The translations under genes were made by a program, and so were the position numbers. A model generated the notes under the pieces. The model saw only the letters and a program-made list of their open reading frames with translations. It made no database searches and was not told where the DNA came from. Positions 54,281 through 63,160 of a stretch of 64,000 bases of DNA are shown in pieces; the stretch's first letter is position 1; the number at the start of each line of letters is the position of its first letter. The stretch comes from Clostridiales bacterium. GTDB lineage: Bacteria; Bacillota; Clostridia; Oscillospirales; CAG-272. The DNA is taken from positions 1-64,000 of the forward strand of contig JAAVZO010000017.1 of assembly GCA_022791685.1 (NCBI GenBank), in the 5' to 3' direction.

Positions 54281-56521
54281 ATGAACAAAAACACACTTTA
54301 TCTTGATTTTCCTGCTACAGAGTGGGAACTGGCTTCACCTATCGGAAATGGTTACTCCGGGGCGATGATCTACGGAGGCGTATCGTGTGAGCGCATACAG
54401 CTTTCCGAAGAGTCTATCTGGTCGGGCGGAAAGATGGATACTGCAAGCCCTGAGTTTCGCACAAAGATCGACAAGATTCGTGAACTGCTGCTGTCAGGTG
54501 ACGCTCCGGCTGCTGACGAGTATGCAACGAATGCGCTGGAGGATTCGTTCTATCGAATTCAATCGCAGGAGACCGCGGGTGAACTGCTGATCGACTTTGA
54601 CGCGGACAATAATTACAGTGATTATCGCCGCGAGCTTGACCTTTTGAACGGTACTTCATGTGTTTCGTATTCAGCTGATGGAAGTGAGCAGAAGCGAGTG
54701 GCGTTTGCGTCATATCCGGACAAGGTTATAGCAATGCGTCATACCGGAGTACATTCTGCGCGTATCTCTTATGTACGCCGTGATCTTAACAAGAAGGGTG
54801 AGCCTACGGGTACGGATGAGCGAGTTGGTGTTGAAAGTATAACATTTGAGGGGAATGTTATGACCGTTAAGGCACATCCGGTAGTTGGCGGACGCGAGTT
54901 TTATATAAAGCTGTGTGTTGTGACTGACGGCAAGCTTACAGTTGAAGGTGAAAGCTTTGTTGTGACTGACGCTTTGGCTACCGAATATTATATTGCTATT
55001 GGTGTTGGATATGTTCCGACAATTCCCGACGATGGTTTTGATACGCTGTTTGCACGTTCGTGCAGCGACCATGTAGAGCTTATGGGACGCTCAGATATTG
55101 AGTTTGGCGAGGATGAGTTTGCAGAGCTGCCGGTAAATCGCAGACTTGAGCGCTTGAAAAATGACCCATCAGCGGTTGATACTGGACTCATGGCGCTGTA
55201 TTTCCGGTTTGGAAAATATCTGCTTGTCGGTTCGAGTAGAGAGGGAAGCCTTCCGGCGAATTTGCAGGGAGTTTGGAACGGTTATATTGAAGCGCCGTGG
55301 AACAATGACTACCACACGAACATCAATCTTCAGATGAATTACTGGCACGCTGAGGTAGCGAATATTTCTGAGTGTGCGCTGCCGCTGTTCGATTATATGA
55401 ATAATTATCTGCTCGAAAGCGGACGCGAGACGGCGAAAGTCAACTATCACTGCCGCGGAACAGTTTTGCATCATCTCTCCGACATTTATGGATTTACCGC
55501 ACCTGCTGACGGATTGTGGGGACTTTGGCCGCTCGGCGGTGCATGGCTCTGCTATTCGATGTGGGAGCATTATCTGTTTACATGTGATACTGCATATTTG
55601 CGTGATACAGCGTATGAATATATCCGTGACTGCGCGAGATTTTTCCTTGACTATATGTTTGAGGACGAAAACGGCAGACTGCTGTCTGGACCCTCCACGT
55701 CTCCGGAGAATCGCTATTACAGTGCGCCTTGTAAGGAAGGGACACCTAAGAGCGAGCGACCGAAGTCGGCGTATCTGTGTCTGTCGCCATCGATGGATAT
55801 CGAAATAATCGGCGGACTTCTGCGTATGTATATTGAGACGGAGGAGCTGCTCGGAATAAATCCGGAATGGGCTGATGAAGCTCGTGCGGCTCTCAAAAAA
55901 ATGCCGCCGCTCAGAGTTGGCAAGCATGGTCAGCTGATGGAATGGCTCGAGGACTACGACGAGCCAGAGCCCGGTCATCGTCATGTTTCGCATTTGTTTG
56001 CGCTGTATCCGGACTGTGCGATATCGGTAGATACTCCTGATTTATACGCTGCGGCAAAGAAAACGCTTGAACGCCGACTTGCCAATGGCGGCGGACATAC
56101 CGGCTGGTCGTGTGCATGGCTTATTGCGCTTTATGCAAGACTTTGTGATAAGGATGGCGTGTCGTCGACTATACGCAAGCTGCTCTGCAATTCGACCCGC
56201 GAGAGCCTGTTCGATTCTCACCCTCCGTTCCAGATAGACGGAAACTTTGGTGCGAGCGCTGCGCTGGCTGAAACGCTTATTCAATCGCATAATGGCAAAA
56301 TCGTATTGCTTCCGGCGTGTCCGGACGAATATGCTAAAGCGGGCAGCTTTACTCGACTGCGTGCCCGTGGCGGTGTAGAAGTGTCGGCTAAGTGGATCAA
56401 TGGTGTGGTTACTTCCTGTACAATGAGTGCAGTTTGCAGCGATTACGAAGGTGTAGCTGTAATAAATGGCAAGGAATATCCGCTGTCGTTGAAGTGCGGC
56501 GAGACAGTTAATATCATATAA
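54281..56521 (+). CDS. GH95 alpha-L-fucosidase/alpha-L-galactosidase
   Basis: 746 residues, usual size for GH95. N-terminal domain start FPATEWELASPIGNGYSGAMIYGG and SEESIWSGG; (alpha/alpha)6 barrel with NLQGVWNGYIEAPWNNDYHTNINLQMNYW holding the catalytic Asn pair, RHVSHLFALYPD, and GGHTGWSCAWLIALYARL; C-terminal QIDGNFGASAALAETLIQS. No signal peptide, so it acts inside on imported oligosaccharides. It removes alpha-1,2-fucose or galactose, which would fit the fucose-isomerase-like gene at 2279. ATG 54281 has GAAAGGA 8 nt upstream. Confidence 0.92.
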   Translation: MNKNTLYLDFPATEWELASPIGNGYSGAMIYGGVSCERIQLSEESIWSGGKMDTASPEFRTKIDKIRELLLSGDAPAADEYATNALEDSFYRIQSQETAGELLIDFDADNNYSDYRRELDLLNGTSCVSYSADGSEQKRVAFASYPDKVIAMRHTGVHSARISYVRRDLNKKGEPTGTDERVGVESITFEGNVMTVKAHPVVGGREFYIKLCVVTDGKLTVEGESFVVTDALATEYYIAIGVGYVPTIPDDGFDTLFARSCSDHVELMGRSDIEFGEDEFAELPVNRRLERLKNDPSAVDTGLMALYFRFGKYLLVGSSREGSLPANLQGVWNGYIEAPWNNDYHTNINLQMNYWHAEVANISECALPLFDYMNNYLLESGRETAKVNYHCRGTVLHHLSDIYGFTAPADGLWGLWPLGGAWLCYSMWEHYLFTCDTAYLRDTAYEYIRDCARFFLDYMFEDENGRLLSGPSTSPENRYYSAPCKEGTPKSERPKSAYLCLSPSMDIEIIGGLLRMYIETEELLGINPEWADEARAALKKMPPLRVGKHGQLMEWLEDYDEPEPGHRHVSHLFALYPDCAISVDTPDLYAAAKKTLERRLANGGGHTGWSCAWLIALYARLCDKDGVSSTIRKLLCNSTRESLFDSHPPFQIDGNFGASAALAETLIQSHNGKIVLLPACPDEYAKAGSFTRLRARGGVEVSAKWINGVVTSCTMSAVCSDYEGVAVINGKEYPLSLKCGETVNII

Positions 56522-56526
56522 AACAA

Positions 56527-56556
56527 AGCTCACCGGAGAGTTATCTCCGGTGAGCT
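56527..56556. terminator. Bidirectional terminator
   Basis: AGCTCACCGGAGA pairs perfectly with TCTCCGGTGAGCT between the convergent GH95 and aldolase genes. Confidence 0.88.
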
Positions 56557-56561
56557 CTACT

Positions 56562-57242
56562 TTATAACAGTTCAAATATATCTTTGCCAAAGCGGGCGTT
56601 CCATTTATCTTCAAATGAAGCAATTTCAGCTATTGTTCCGGGATGAGATGCGAGTGTGTCGAGCATTTCGGCAGTTACGGTCACTGCACTAACTCCGCCT
56701 TTTACTATGCGTTCGACCTGTGACGCGGTACGGAAGCTTGCGCCGAGTATCTGTGCGTCAAGGTTGTGCAGTTTCAGTATTTGTGCCATTTCACAGGCGA
56801 TTTCTGCACCGTCGAGCGAGAGATTGTCTATGTGCGATATGTACGGCGCTATGTATTTTGCGCCGGATCTCGCTGCAAGTACTGCCTGCGAGGTTGTGTA
56901 TACGGCCGTAGCTGTGATGTTTATTCCGTCAGCGGCGAGTATTTTCATTGCAGTAAAGCCTGATGGAGTAGCTGGAATTTTTATCGAAAGCTTGCCTCCG
57001 AGGGCTTCAATTATTTTATGAGCGTCGCATATCATTCCGGCTGTATTTGGCGAAGTAACCTGTACGAACAGAAGCTTATCCTTGGTTAGCTCATGTATTT
57101 TTAATAGTGTATCGGAGAGCTTATCATCAGGTGAAATGTCACGTGCGAGGATAGCTGGGTTGGTTGTAACGCCGTCGAGCGGATATTTCGCGAGTGCAGC
57201 TTGTATAACAGCTGTATCAGCGCTGTCGAGGAAGTATTGCAT
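56562..57242 (-). CDS. Fructose-6-phosphate aldolase / transaldolase-like
   Basis: 226 residues, the short transaldolase (FSA/TalC) type. DGVTTNPAIL (14-23), Schiff-base lysine in LSIKIPATPSG (~87), VSHIDNLSLDGAE-like region, and LGASFRTASQVERIVKGGVSAVTVT. Splits fructose 6-phosphate or does transaldolase chemistry in sugar metabolism. Single gene. Confidence 0.9.
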   Translation of the reverse strand: MQYFLDSADTAVIQAALAKYPLDGVTTNPAILARDISPDDKLSDTLLKIHELTKDKLLFVQVTSPNTAGMICDAHKIIEALGGKLSIKIPATPSGFTAMKILAADGINITATAVYTTSQAVLAARSGAKYIAPYISHIDNLSLDGAEIACEMAQILKLHNLDAQILGASFRTASQVERIVKGGVSAVTVTAEMLDTLASHPGTIAEIASFEDKWNARFGKDIFELL

Positions 57243-57325
57243 ATTGGTTCTCCGGTATTATAATAAATTTCAATGACTATTGTACCACAAAAATTTTATT
57301 TATGCAATAGAATTTGCAAAATTGC

Positions 57326-57357
57326 TTGACAAATGATGGATTCTATGTTATTATAAT
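57326..57357 (+). promoter_or_regulatory. Promoter of lipoprotein 5
   Basis: TTGACA (57326-57331), 20-nt spacer, TATAAT (57352-57357). The spacer is long, so strength is uncertain. No G tract in the promoter; the tract of this gene is in the coding region. Confidence 0.55.
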
Positions 57358-57388
57358 TATTGCATCTCATATTTGAAGATGTAATAAT
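57356..57388 (+). promoter_or_regulatory. 5'-end hairpin or operator of lipoprotein 5
   Basis: ATTATTGCATCT (57356-57367) and AGATGTAATAAT (57377-57388) form a stem with one mismatch, starting at the -10 box. Same position and plan as the hairpin of lipoprotein 2. Confidence 0.6.
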
Positions 57389-57421
57389 TTTATATAATTT
57401 AATTTTTATGGAGGAATACCA

Positions 57422-58884
57422 ATGAAAGATTACAGAAAAGTATTGCTTAGACTGGTTTCATTGTCGGTCTGTGCAAGCATGGTATCCCTTGCCTCCTGCA
57501 CAAGCGGGGGGGGGTTCTAAAAGAAAGCACTGACACCGTAGGTGACAGTGAAACGACTGAGCCAGTCGAGGTTGAAAGAGATCGGCTTGACGAGCTTGGA
57601 GCGAAGAACTTTAACGGACAAGTATTTACGATACTGGATGCAAACGATCATCCGGATATGCACGTCAATATGCCTGGAGATGCAGAAACCGGAGATATAG
57701 TAAACGACGCTCTTTACAGACGCGATTTAGCGATCGAAGGACGCTACAACGTAGATATTCAGTATGTACAGATGAACGGAGCTGCGACCGGTGTTAATGC
57801 GATGAAAAATAGTGTTTACGCAAATGACGATTCGTATTCTCTCTGCATTTCGGCGCTGCTTGGCGGAGCGCTTTCTTCCGCCGCGCTTGATGGCGTACTG
57901 GCCAATCTTAACGATATGCCGTATTTGTCACTCAGCGAGAATTGGTGGAGCGGTCTGATGTATGAAAGCCTTTGCTTCAACGATATTATGTACTACACTA
58001 CCGGAGACATTTCCCCGACCATGTATCAGATGGCATCTTGTGTGTATTTGAATACAAGTGTTGCGGAGGATTACGGTATTACTGAGAATTTTCCTCAGCT
58101 TGTGCGAGACGGCAAATGGACATTTGATGTCGCTGAAAGATTGTCTAAGGATCTGACCAGTGATGTAAACGATGACGGTGTAATGGATACATTGAACGAT
58201 TTTATCGGCTTTAATTCAAATGTTGAAAGCCTTGTTGTGGGAAACAATATCAATTATTCTACGATTTCATCTGACAAAGAATCGCTGACGGTCGACTTCG
58301 TAAATGAGCATACAATGAGCGTTATAGAAGCGGTCAACAGATTTGTTGTTTCAGGTGTACGCAGTTATGAATTTAATGATACTATCAATAGGATGTTTAA
58401 GGAAGACAGGGCGTTATTCATTGGCCATTTTGTTGAAAGTGCAATTGTATACCTGCGCGATATGGACAGCGATTACCTTATTCTACCGACTCCGAAATTT
58501 GACGAAGATCAGGAGACTTATCGTTCGTTCTGCAACCCATGGGCGGATGCGTATATTGCCATCCCGAAAATAGCGGATGCGGAGTTTACCGGATTTATGA
58601 CTGAGGCGCTTGGATATTATTCCTACAAGAATGTACGCCATCAGACCTACGATCTAATGCTTAAGCAGAAGGTTGCCCGTGATGATGATAGTACTGAAAT
58701 GCTCGATTATGTATTCAATAATCTCTATCTTGATTTTAATCTGCTGTATGATTTCGGCGGATCGTCAAAAGTGCTTAATGAAGCGATTTTTGGCAAGTGT
58801 GAGCTTGCAAGCTCATATGCGGAGGTTGAGACTAAGGTCGAAGCTGATATAGAGAAGTTTATCGAAAGCTGGAACGGAAATTAA
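57422..58884 (+). CDS. Solute-binding lipoprotein 5, frame broken by a G9 tract (OFF as given)
   Basis: GGAGGAATACC precedes ATG 57422, which starts MKDYRKVLLRLVSLSVCASMVSLASC (split here; lipobox SLASC, Cys26) then TSGGG, but after the G9 tract this frame reads TTC TAA. The solute-binding body runs in another frame from the tract (VLKESTDTVGDSE) to 58884. Adding one G (G10) or removing two (G7) gives one ~487-residue lipoprotein. The body holds GDIVNDALYRRDLAIEGRY and calcium-loop-like DVNDDGVMDTLND. It looks intact, so switching rather than decay is inferred. No transporter genes adjoin it. Confidence 0.85.
57506..57514 (+). repeat. G9 homopolymer tract 6
   Basis: Nine G encoding Gly-Gly-Gly three residues after the lipobox cysteine of lipoprotein 5. 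Confidence 0.95.
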
Positions 58885-58905
58885 GGCTTGATAAGATAAT
58901 GATAT

Positions 58906-58940
58906 GGGGCTGCTGTATTTTACAGCAGCCTCAATTTTTA
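58906..58940 (+). terminator. Terminator of lipoprotein 5
   Basis: GGCTGCTGTA pairs with TACAGCAGCC, followed by TCAATTTTTATT. Confidence 0.88.
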
Positions 58941-58970
58941 TTAAATTTGGCATGAAACCGCAAATTTCAA

Positions 58971-58999
58971 TTGACAATATCCATGCCGCGTGATATAAT
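58971..58999 (+). promoter_or_regulatory. Promoter of the methionine/folate genes
   Basis: TTGACA, 17-nt spacer, TATAAT. The leader is only ~30 nt, so no SAM riboswitch fits here. Confidence 0.85.
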
Positions 59000-59033
59000 A
59001 TTCTATATTGAACATTAAAAGGTAGAAAGCAAA

Positions 59034-60791
59034 ATGCTTAAATATAAATTTGATGGCGCATTTGGCACGCTATATGCTGAACTCGGCGGACGTGAGACTA
59101 TTTGTGAGCTGGCTAACATTACCGCTCCTGAGATGGTAACACGCATACATTACGAGTATATATCGGCGGGCGCTAATGCAATTAAGACTAACACTTATCA
59201 GGCGAATTCGCTTGTGTTCCCGGACGGCGAACAGCTCAGGGATGTCATTTCTGCTGGATGGAATCTCGCAAATGCCGTATCTGGTACGGCTCAGGTTTTT
59301 GCCGATATAGGCAATATTTCGGCTGAACCGCGTGAAGCGGAGGATATGTATCTTGAATCGGCTAAGATATTTTGTGAGCTTGGAGCTAAGAATTTTCTAT
59401 TCGAAACGCTCGACGATTTCGAGCCTATTAAAAAGGCTATCGAATATATTCGCGGATGTGTAGACGCTCCAGTGATCATTGCTTCATTTGCTGTGGCGCA
59501 GGATGGGTATACCAGAATTGGACGCAATTATGTGCGTTTGATCTCACAGGCGATTGAACCTTGCGATTATGCCGGACTCAACTGCATATGTGGTCCGTCA
59601 GTAATGCTGGGACTTGCGTCGCGTCTCGGTGAGCTGCTTCCGGGGTTCGATTATTCGCGGTTGTCAGTAATGCCGAATGCGAGCTATCCAGCTCGTCAGA
59701 ATGGACGAATGACATTTGCGAATAACCCTGATTATTTTGCTGAGAAGTTGAGTGAACTTGCGTCTCTTGGTGCAGGTGCAGTCGGGGGCTGCTGCGGTAC
59801 TACTCCGAAGCATATTAAAGCGGCATATGAGCTCATTTCAAGCAATGCGCCTGCAATAATCAGTAAGACAGATACAGTTCTAACTAAAAAGAGTCAGAAT
59901 TTCTTCAAGGCATTCGATTATAGCCGCAAGCTTATCGCGGTTGAATTGAATCCGCCGCTCAATTGCGATGCGAGCTTCTTTGTTGACTGTGCACATCGTT
60001 TTAAAGCTGTGGGTGCAGACGCGCTGACCGTTACCGATTCGCCGCTTGCACGTGTACGTGCAGACGCGCTTGCGATGTCGGCTAAATTGAAGCGAGAGCT
60101 TGATATTCCAGTATTGCCGCATTTGACCTGCCGCGACCGAAATCGAATTGCGGTCAAGGGCGCGCTGCTGGCGGCGAGCATGGATGGAGTCGACAGTCTG
60201 CTTGCGATTACCGGTGACTCGCCGGATGAAGGACTGCGTGCTGATGGAGTCAAGGCGGTATATAATATGAGCTCATATGGGCTTATTTCGTACATTGACA
60301 GCTTGAATACGGATGTTTTCAGCGAATCGCCGTATTATATTGCTGCGGCGTTGAATGTCAATGCAACTAACTTCAAAGCTGAGCTCGAGCGTGCGGTGAA
60401 GAAGATATCGCAGGGTGCGTCTATGCTGATGACGCAGGCGATATTTACACGTCAGAGCGTCGATAATTTGAAGCTTGTGAGAAGCGAGTTTAAGCGGCTT
60501 GGAATTGATTGCCGTATTCTTGCTGGAGTAATGCCGCTTGCAGGATACAAAAACGCAGTATTCCTTGCGAATGAGGTCGGCGGTATTTCGATACCGGCTG
60601 AATTGTGTGAAGCATTGCGTGACGCGTCGCCTGAACAAACTCGTGAGATATCACTCCGATTTGCTGAGGATATTATTGATTCTGTGTGGGACTGCTGCGA
60701 TGGATTTTATGTCATGTTCCCACTGAAGCGTGCAGAGCTTGCCGAGGCTTTGGTGGAGTATATTAAAGATAAAGATGAAAATAGAGTATAG
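59034..60791 (+). CDS. Bifunctional homocysteine S-methyltransferase / methylenetetrahydrofolate reductase
   Basis: 585 residues. N-terminal homocysteine-binding barrel (~1-285) with zinc ligands in AGLNCICGPS and GGCCGTTPKHI; C-terminal MTHFR barrel (~295-585; AVELNPPLNCDAS, LTVTDSPLARVR, LPHLTCRDRNRIAVKG, GDSPDEG, MLMTQAIFT). Joins 5-methyl-THF supply to homocysteine methylation, like YitJ-type fusions. It is followed by an acetyltransferase and a pterin-binding methyltransferase. Confidence 0.93.
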   Translation: MLKYKFDGAFGTLYAELGGRETICELANITAPEMVTRIHYEYISAGANAIKTNTYQANSLVFPDGEQLRDVISAGWNLANAVSGTAQVFADIGNISAEPREAEDMYLESAKIFCELGAKNFLFETLDDFEPIKKAIEYIRGCVDAPVIIASFAVAQDGYTRIGRNYVRLISQAIEPCDYAGLNCICGPSVMLGLASRLGELLPGFDYSRLSVMPNASYPARQNGRMTFANNPDYFAEKLSELASLGAGAVGGCCGTTPKHIKAAYELISSNAPAIISKTDTVLTKKSQNFFKAFDYSRKLIAVELNPPLNCDASFFVDCAHRFKAVGADALTVTDSPLARVRADALAMSAKLKRELDIPVLPHLTCRDRNRIAVKGALLAASMDGVDSLLAITGDSPDEGLRADGVKAVYNMSSYGLISYIDSLNTDVFSESPYYIAAALNVNATNFKAELERAVKKISQGASMLMTQAIFTRQSVDNLKLVRSEFKRLGIDCRILAGVMPLAGYKNAVFLANEVGGISIPAELCEALRDASPEQTREISLRFAEDIIDSVWDCCDGFYVMFPLKRAELAEALVEYIKDKDENRV

Positions 60792-61308
60792 AAATATTGA
60801 TGGTGATGAGATCACCCGTGAGCTGTTCGGCGGATTTATCCGTCGTCAGGTGGTAAATGATTGTAGGCGGTTTGTCGATGGCGAATGGGTGATACGACCT
60901 GACCCGTTTATTGACGACTGGTCAGAGGAAGATTATGCTGAGCTTATCGTGTGCCTGAAAAATACTGTAGCCACTGGCGGAATTGTTCGTGGTGCGTTTA
61001 TTGACGGCGTGCTGAAGGGATTTACATCGGTTGAAGCTGCGCCGATGGGTGATAATGGTGAATATCGCGACCTTACGAGTATCCATGTTTCTCAGGATTG
61101 CCGCGGTAATGGAATTGGCAGAGCCCTGTTTATGGCAGCTAAGGAATTTGCACGCTCGCTCGGCGCGAAGAAGCTGTATATTTCGGCGCATTCAGCTATT
61201 GAAAGTCAGTCGTTTTACAGTGCGATGGGCTGTGTTGACGCGGTGTGGAAATGCAGCGAGCACGTCGAAAAAGAGCCGTTCGATTGCCAACTGGAATGTT
61301 TGGTCTGA
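60775..61308 (+). CDS. GNAT-family N-acetyltransferase
   Basis: 177 residues. ATG 60775 (MKIEYRNIDG) overlaps the end of the fused gene. Acetyl-CoA site CRGNGIGRALFMAAKEFA (R/QxxGxG/A), with LYISAHSAIESQSFYSAMGC. Substrate unknown. Confidence 0.8.
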   Translation: MKIEYRNIDGDEITRELFGGFIRRQVVNDCRRFVDGEWVIRPDPFIDDWSEEDYAELIVCLKNTVATGGIVRGAFIDGVLKGFTSVEAAPMGDNGEYRDLTSIHVSQDCRGNGIGRALFMAAKEFARSLGAKKLYISAHSAIESQSFYSAMGCVDAVWKCSEHVEKEPFDCQLECLV

Positions 61309-61335
61309 TAAATATAAAAAATAGGAGAATACAAA

Positions 61336-62124
61336 ATGATAGTAATAGGTGAAAAACTCAACAGCTCTATCCCGAGTGCGTTTGAAGCAATGAAAAATGG
61401 TGATGAGGCGATAATATCGCTTATCAAGGCACAGGAGGAAGCTGGTGCGAATTATCTTGATATCAATACTGCTCTTTTTGAGGACGATGAGCTTGATATG
61501 ATGAAGAAGGTACTGCGCCTTGTGCTCGACAACAGCGACTGCGGTATCGTGCTCGACTCTCCGAATCCGGATATTCTTGCCGAAGCTGCTAAAGGCTGTG
61601 AGGGACGCGATTTGATACTCAACTCAGTAACTACCGATGAACGTATTGATGAGCTGACTCCGGTAATTGCTGAGCTTGGCTGCGGTGTTGTAGTGCTTCC
61701 GATAAACAAAGTCGAGGGTATACCGGATACAGCTGAGGGTCGTCTTGCAGGCGCTAAGGCTGCTATCGAGAAGCTCACAGCTGCTGGAATCTCCGAGGAC
61801 AGAATTTACATCGACGCTATATGCGAGACACTGGCGACCAATGACACCAACGCAAAGACTTCGATCGAGACGATACGTCTTATCAAGTCGGAGACTGGCG
61901 CTAATACAGTTTGTGGGCTTTCGAACGTTTCTTTCGGTCTTCCAAAGCGTGCATTCATCAACTCGGCATTCCTTTCGATAGCGCTTTATTGTGGTCTTGA
62001 CGCTGCGATAATTGACCCGTGCTCGAAGGAGCTTAAAAAGGCACGTTATTCTGCGTCGGCAGTTTCGGGAGCTGACGAATACTGTATGGAGTATATCAGT
62101 TTTATTCGTGAAGATTATATGTGA
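61336..62124 (+). CDS. Pterin-binding methyltransferase (MetH/AcsE DHPS-like domain)
   Basis: 262 residues, a dihydropteroate-synthase-like barrel: IVIGEKLNSSIPSAF, NYLDINTA (Asp/Asn at the pterin site), GIVLDSPNPDIL, LNSVTTDE, and NTVCGLSNVSFGLP (the GLSN-SFG motif of MetH and AcsE). It transfers the methyl of 5-methyl-THF to a corrinoid. No B12-binding module is fused or adjacent. AGGAG lies before ATG 61336. Confidence 0.88.
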   Translation: MIVIGEKLNSSIPSAFEAMKNGDEAIISLIKAQEEAGANYLDINTALFEDDELDMMKKVLRLVLDNSDCGIVLDSPNPDILAEAAKGCEGRDLILNSVTTDERIDELTPVIAELGCGVVVLPINKVEGIPDTAEGRLAGAKAAIEKLTAAGISEDRIYIDAICETLATNDTNAKTSIETIRLIKSETGANTVCGLSNVSFGLPKRAFINSAFLSIALYCGLDAAIIDPCSKELKKARYSASAVSGADEYCMEYISFIREDYM

Positions 62125-62154
62125 TAGCTGCATTGTAATTTGGGAGTAGACCAA

Positions 62155-62685
62155 TTGATTGAAATTAGAATTATTGACGCAGCGCACAAGCAGGATATAA
62201 ATATTCCTAATGAGCCGTTTGCGTTGTTTGGACGAATGATCCCATCTTATATCAACGAACAATGGAACTATGATGTTGTCCATTTTGGAAAAGATGAAAT
62301 CTGCGAGATGATTTTCCCGGATGAGAATTATGATTATGATATAATGCTTGAGAATAGTGTTTTTGTCGGCGCATATGACGGGGAAAAATGCGTAGCTCTT
62401 GCGATATTGCAGGATTCATGGAATAAGTATATGTATTTGTATGATCTGAAGGTATCGAAAAGCTATCGCTGCAAAGGTATCGCTTCAGCGCTTATAGATA
62501 AGGCTAAGGAGATCTGCAAAGAAAAAAACTACCACGGATTGTATACGCAGGGACAGGACAATAATTTGGCTGCGTGCGAATTCTATATTAAAGCAGGTTT
62601 CCATATAGGAGGCTTCGACTCCAACGTGTATAAAGGAACGCGTCAGGAAGGAAAGTCGGATATTATTTTTTATATGGATTGCTGA
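62155..62685 (+). CDS. GNAT acetyltransferase, streptothricin-acetyltransferase-like
   Basis: 176 residues with a TTG start (GGGAG 8 nt upstream). Order and motifs resemble SatA/Sat4: NEPFALFGRMIPSYINEQW, then ENSVFVGAYDGE, DSWNKYMYLYDLKVSKSYR, CKGIASALIDKAKE (acetyl-CoA site), GLYTQGQDNNLAACEFYIKAGFHIGGF. Could acetylate streptothricin-like antibiotics or an unknown amine. Chromosomal context gives no mobility signs. Confidence 0.75.
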   Translation: MIEIRIIDAAHKQDINIPNEPFALFGRMIPSYINEQWNYDVVHFGKDEICEMIFPDENYDYDIMLENSVFVGAYDGEKCVALAILQDSWNKYMYLYDLKVSKSYRCKGIASALIDKAKEICKEKNYHGLYTQGQDNNLAACEFYIKAGFHIGGFDSNVYKGTRQEGKSDIIFYMDC

Positions 62686-62741
62686 ATTTTGTGCCTGGAT
62701 CATCAAGGCATAATTTATTACCGCAAATTTACAAATATCTA

Positions 62742-62770
62742 TTGAAAAAGCGTCTTGATTATAGTATAAT
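62742..62770 (+). promoter_or_regulatory. yajC promoter
   Basis: TTGAAA, 17-nt spacer, TATAAT. Confidence 0.75.
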
Positions 62771-62812
62771 TAAGATTGTTTAATATTTTCAAAATATGAA
62801 GGAGTGCAGAAG

Positions 62813-63148
62813 TTGAATATTTTTTTGACAGCTGACAGTGCAGCAGCAGCTACTACAGGCGGCAGCGCAGCAGGTCAGGGTATGGCAACGATAATCATGC
62901 TCGTTGCTATGGTAGCTATTTTCTATTTCTTTATGTACAGACCCCAGAAGAAGCAGGAAAAGGAAACTAATGCAATGCGCAATTCTTTGCAGGTCGGCGA
63001 TGAGATCACCACTATCGGCGGCATTATCGGCAAGGTCGTAAGCATGAAGGAAGAGACCGTTATGATCGAGACTGGTCGCGACGGTACTAAGATACGTATT
63101 CTTCGCAGTGCTATTAAGAGCATTGACGTAAAAGCTGAGGATTGCTGA
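62813..63148 (+). CDS. yajC: Preprotein translocase subunit YajC
   Basis: 111 residues. TTG start with AAGGAG nine nt upstream. A single membrane helix (~24-44; MATIIMLVAMVAIFYFFMYRPQKKQ, where YRPQKKQ is the YajC hallmark) and a cytoplasmic domain (LQVGDEITTIGGIIGKVV, RSAIKSID). Helps SecDF. Followed by a structured spacer and a TIGR04086-type gene. Confidence 0.95.
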   Translation: MNIFLTADSAAAATTGGSAAGQGMATIIMLVAMVAIFYFFMYRPQKKQEKETNAMRNSLQVGDEITTIGGIIGKVVSMKEETVMIETGRDGTKIRILRSAIKSIDVKAEDC

Positions 63149-63160
63149 CATAATTTCCAT

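Noticed and set aside
55169..55993. 274-codon minus-strand frame opposite the GH95 gene
   Set aside because: Shadow of the GH95 coding sequence; biased Arg/His/Ser composition.
9591..57514. G9 tracts as G-quadruplex elements
   Set aside because: A single isolated run of nine G cannot form a normal intramolecular four-run quadruplex. The exact spacing within promoters and frames fits slippage better.
9591..57514. G9 tracts as pure assembly or sequencing error
   Set aside because: The identical length of nine makes partial length error likely, but error cannot place G runs only between promoter boxes or just after lipoboxes. Kept as a caveat on length, not on existence.
58999..59034. SAM riboswitch before the methionine gene
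   Set aside because: Only about 30 nt lie between the predicted transcription start and the start codon.
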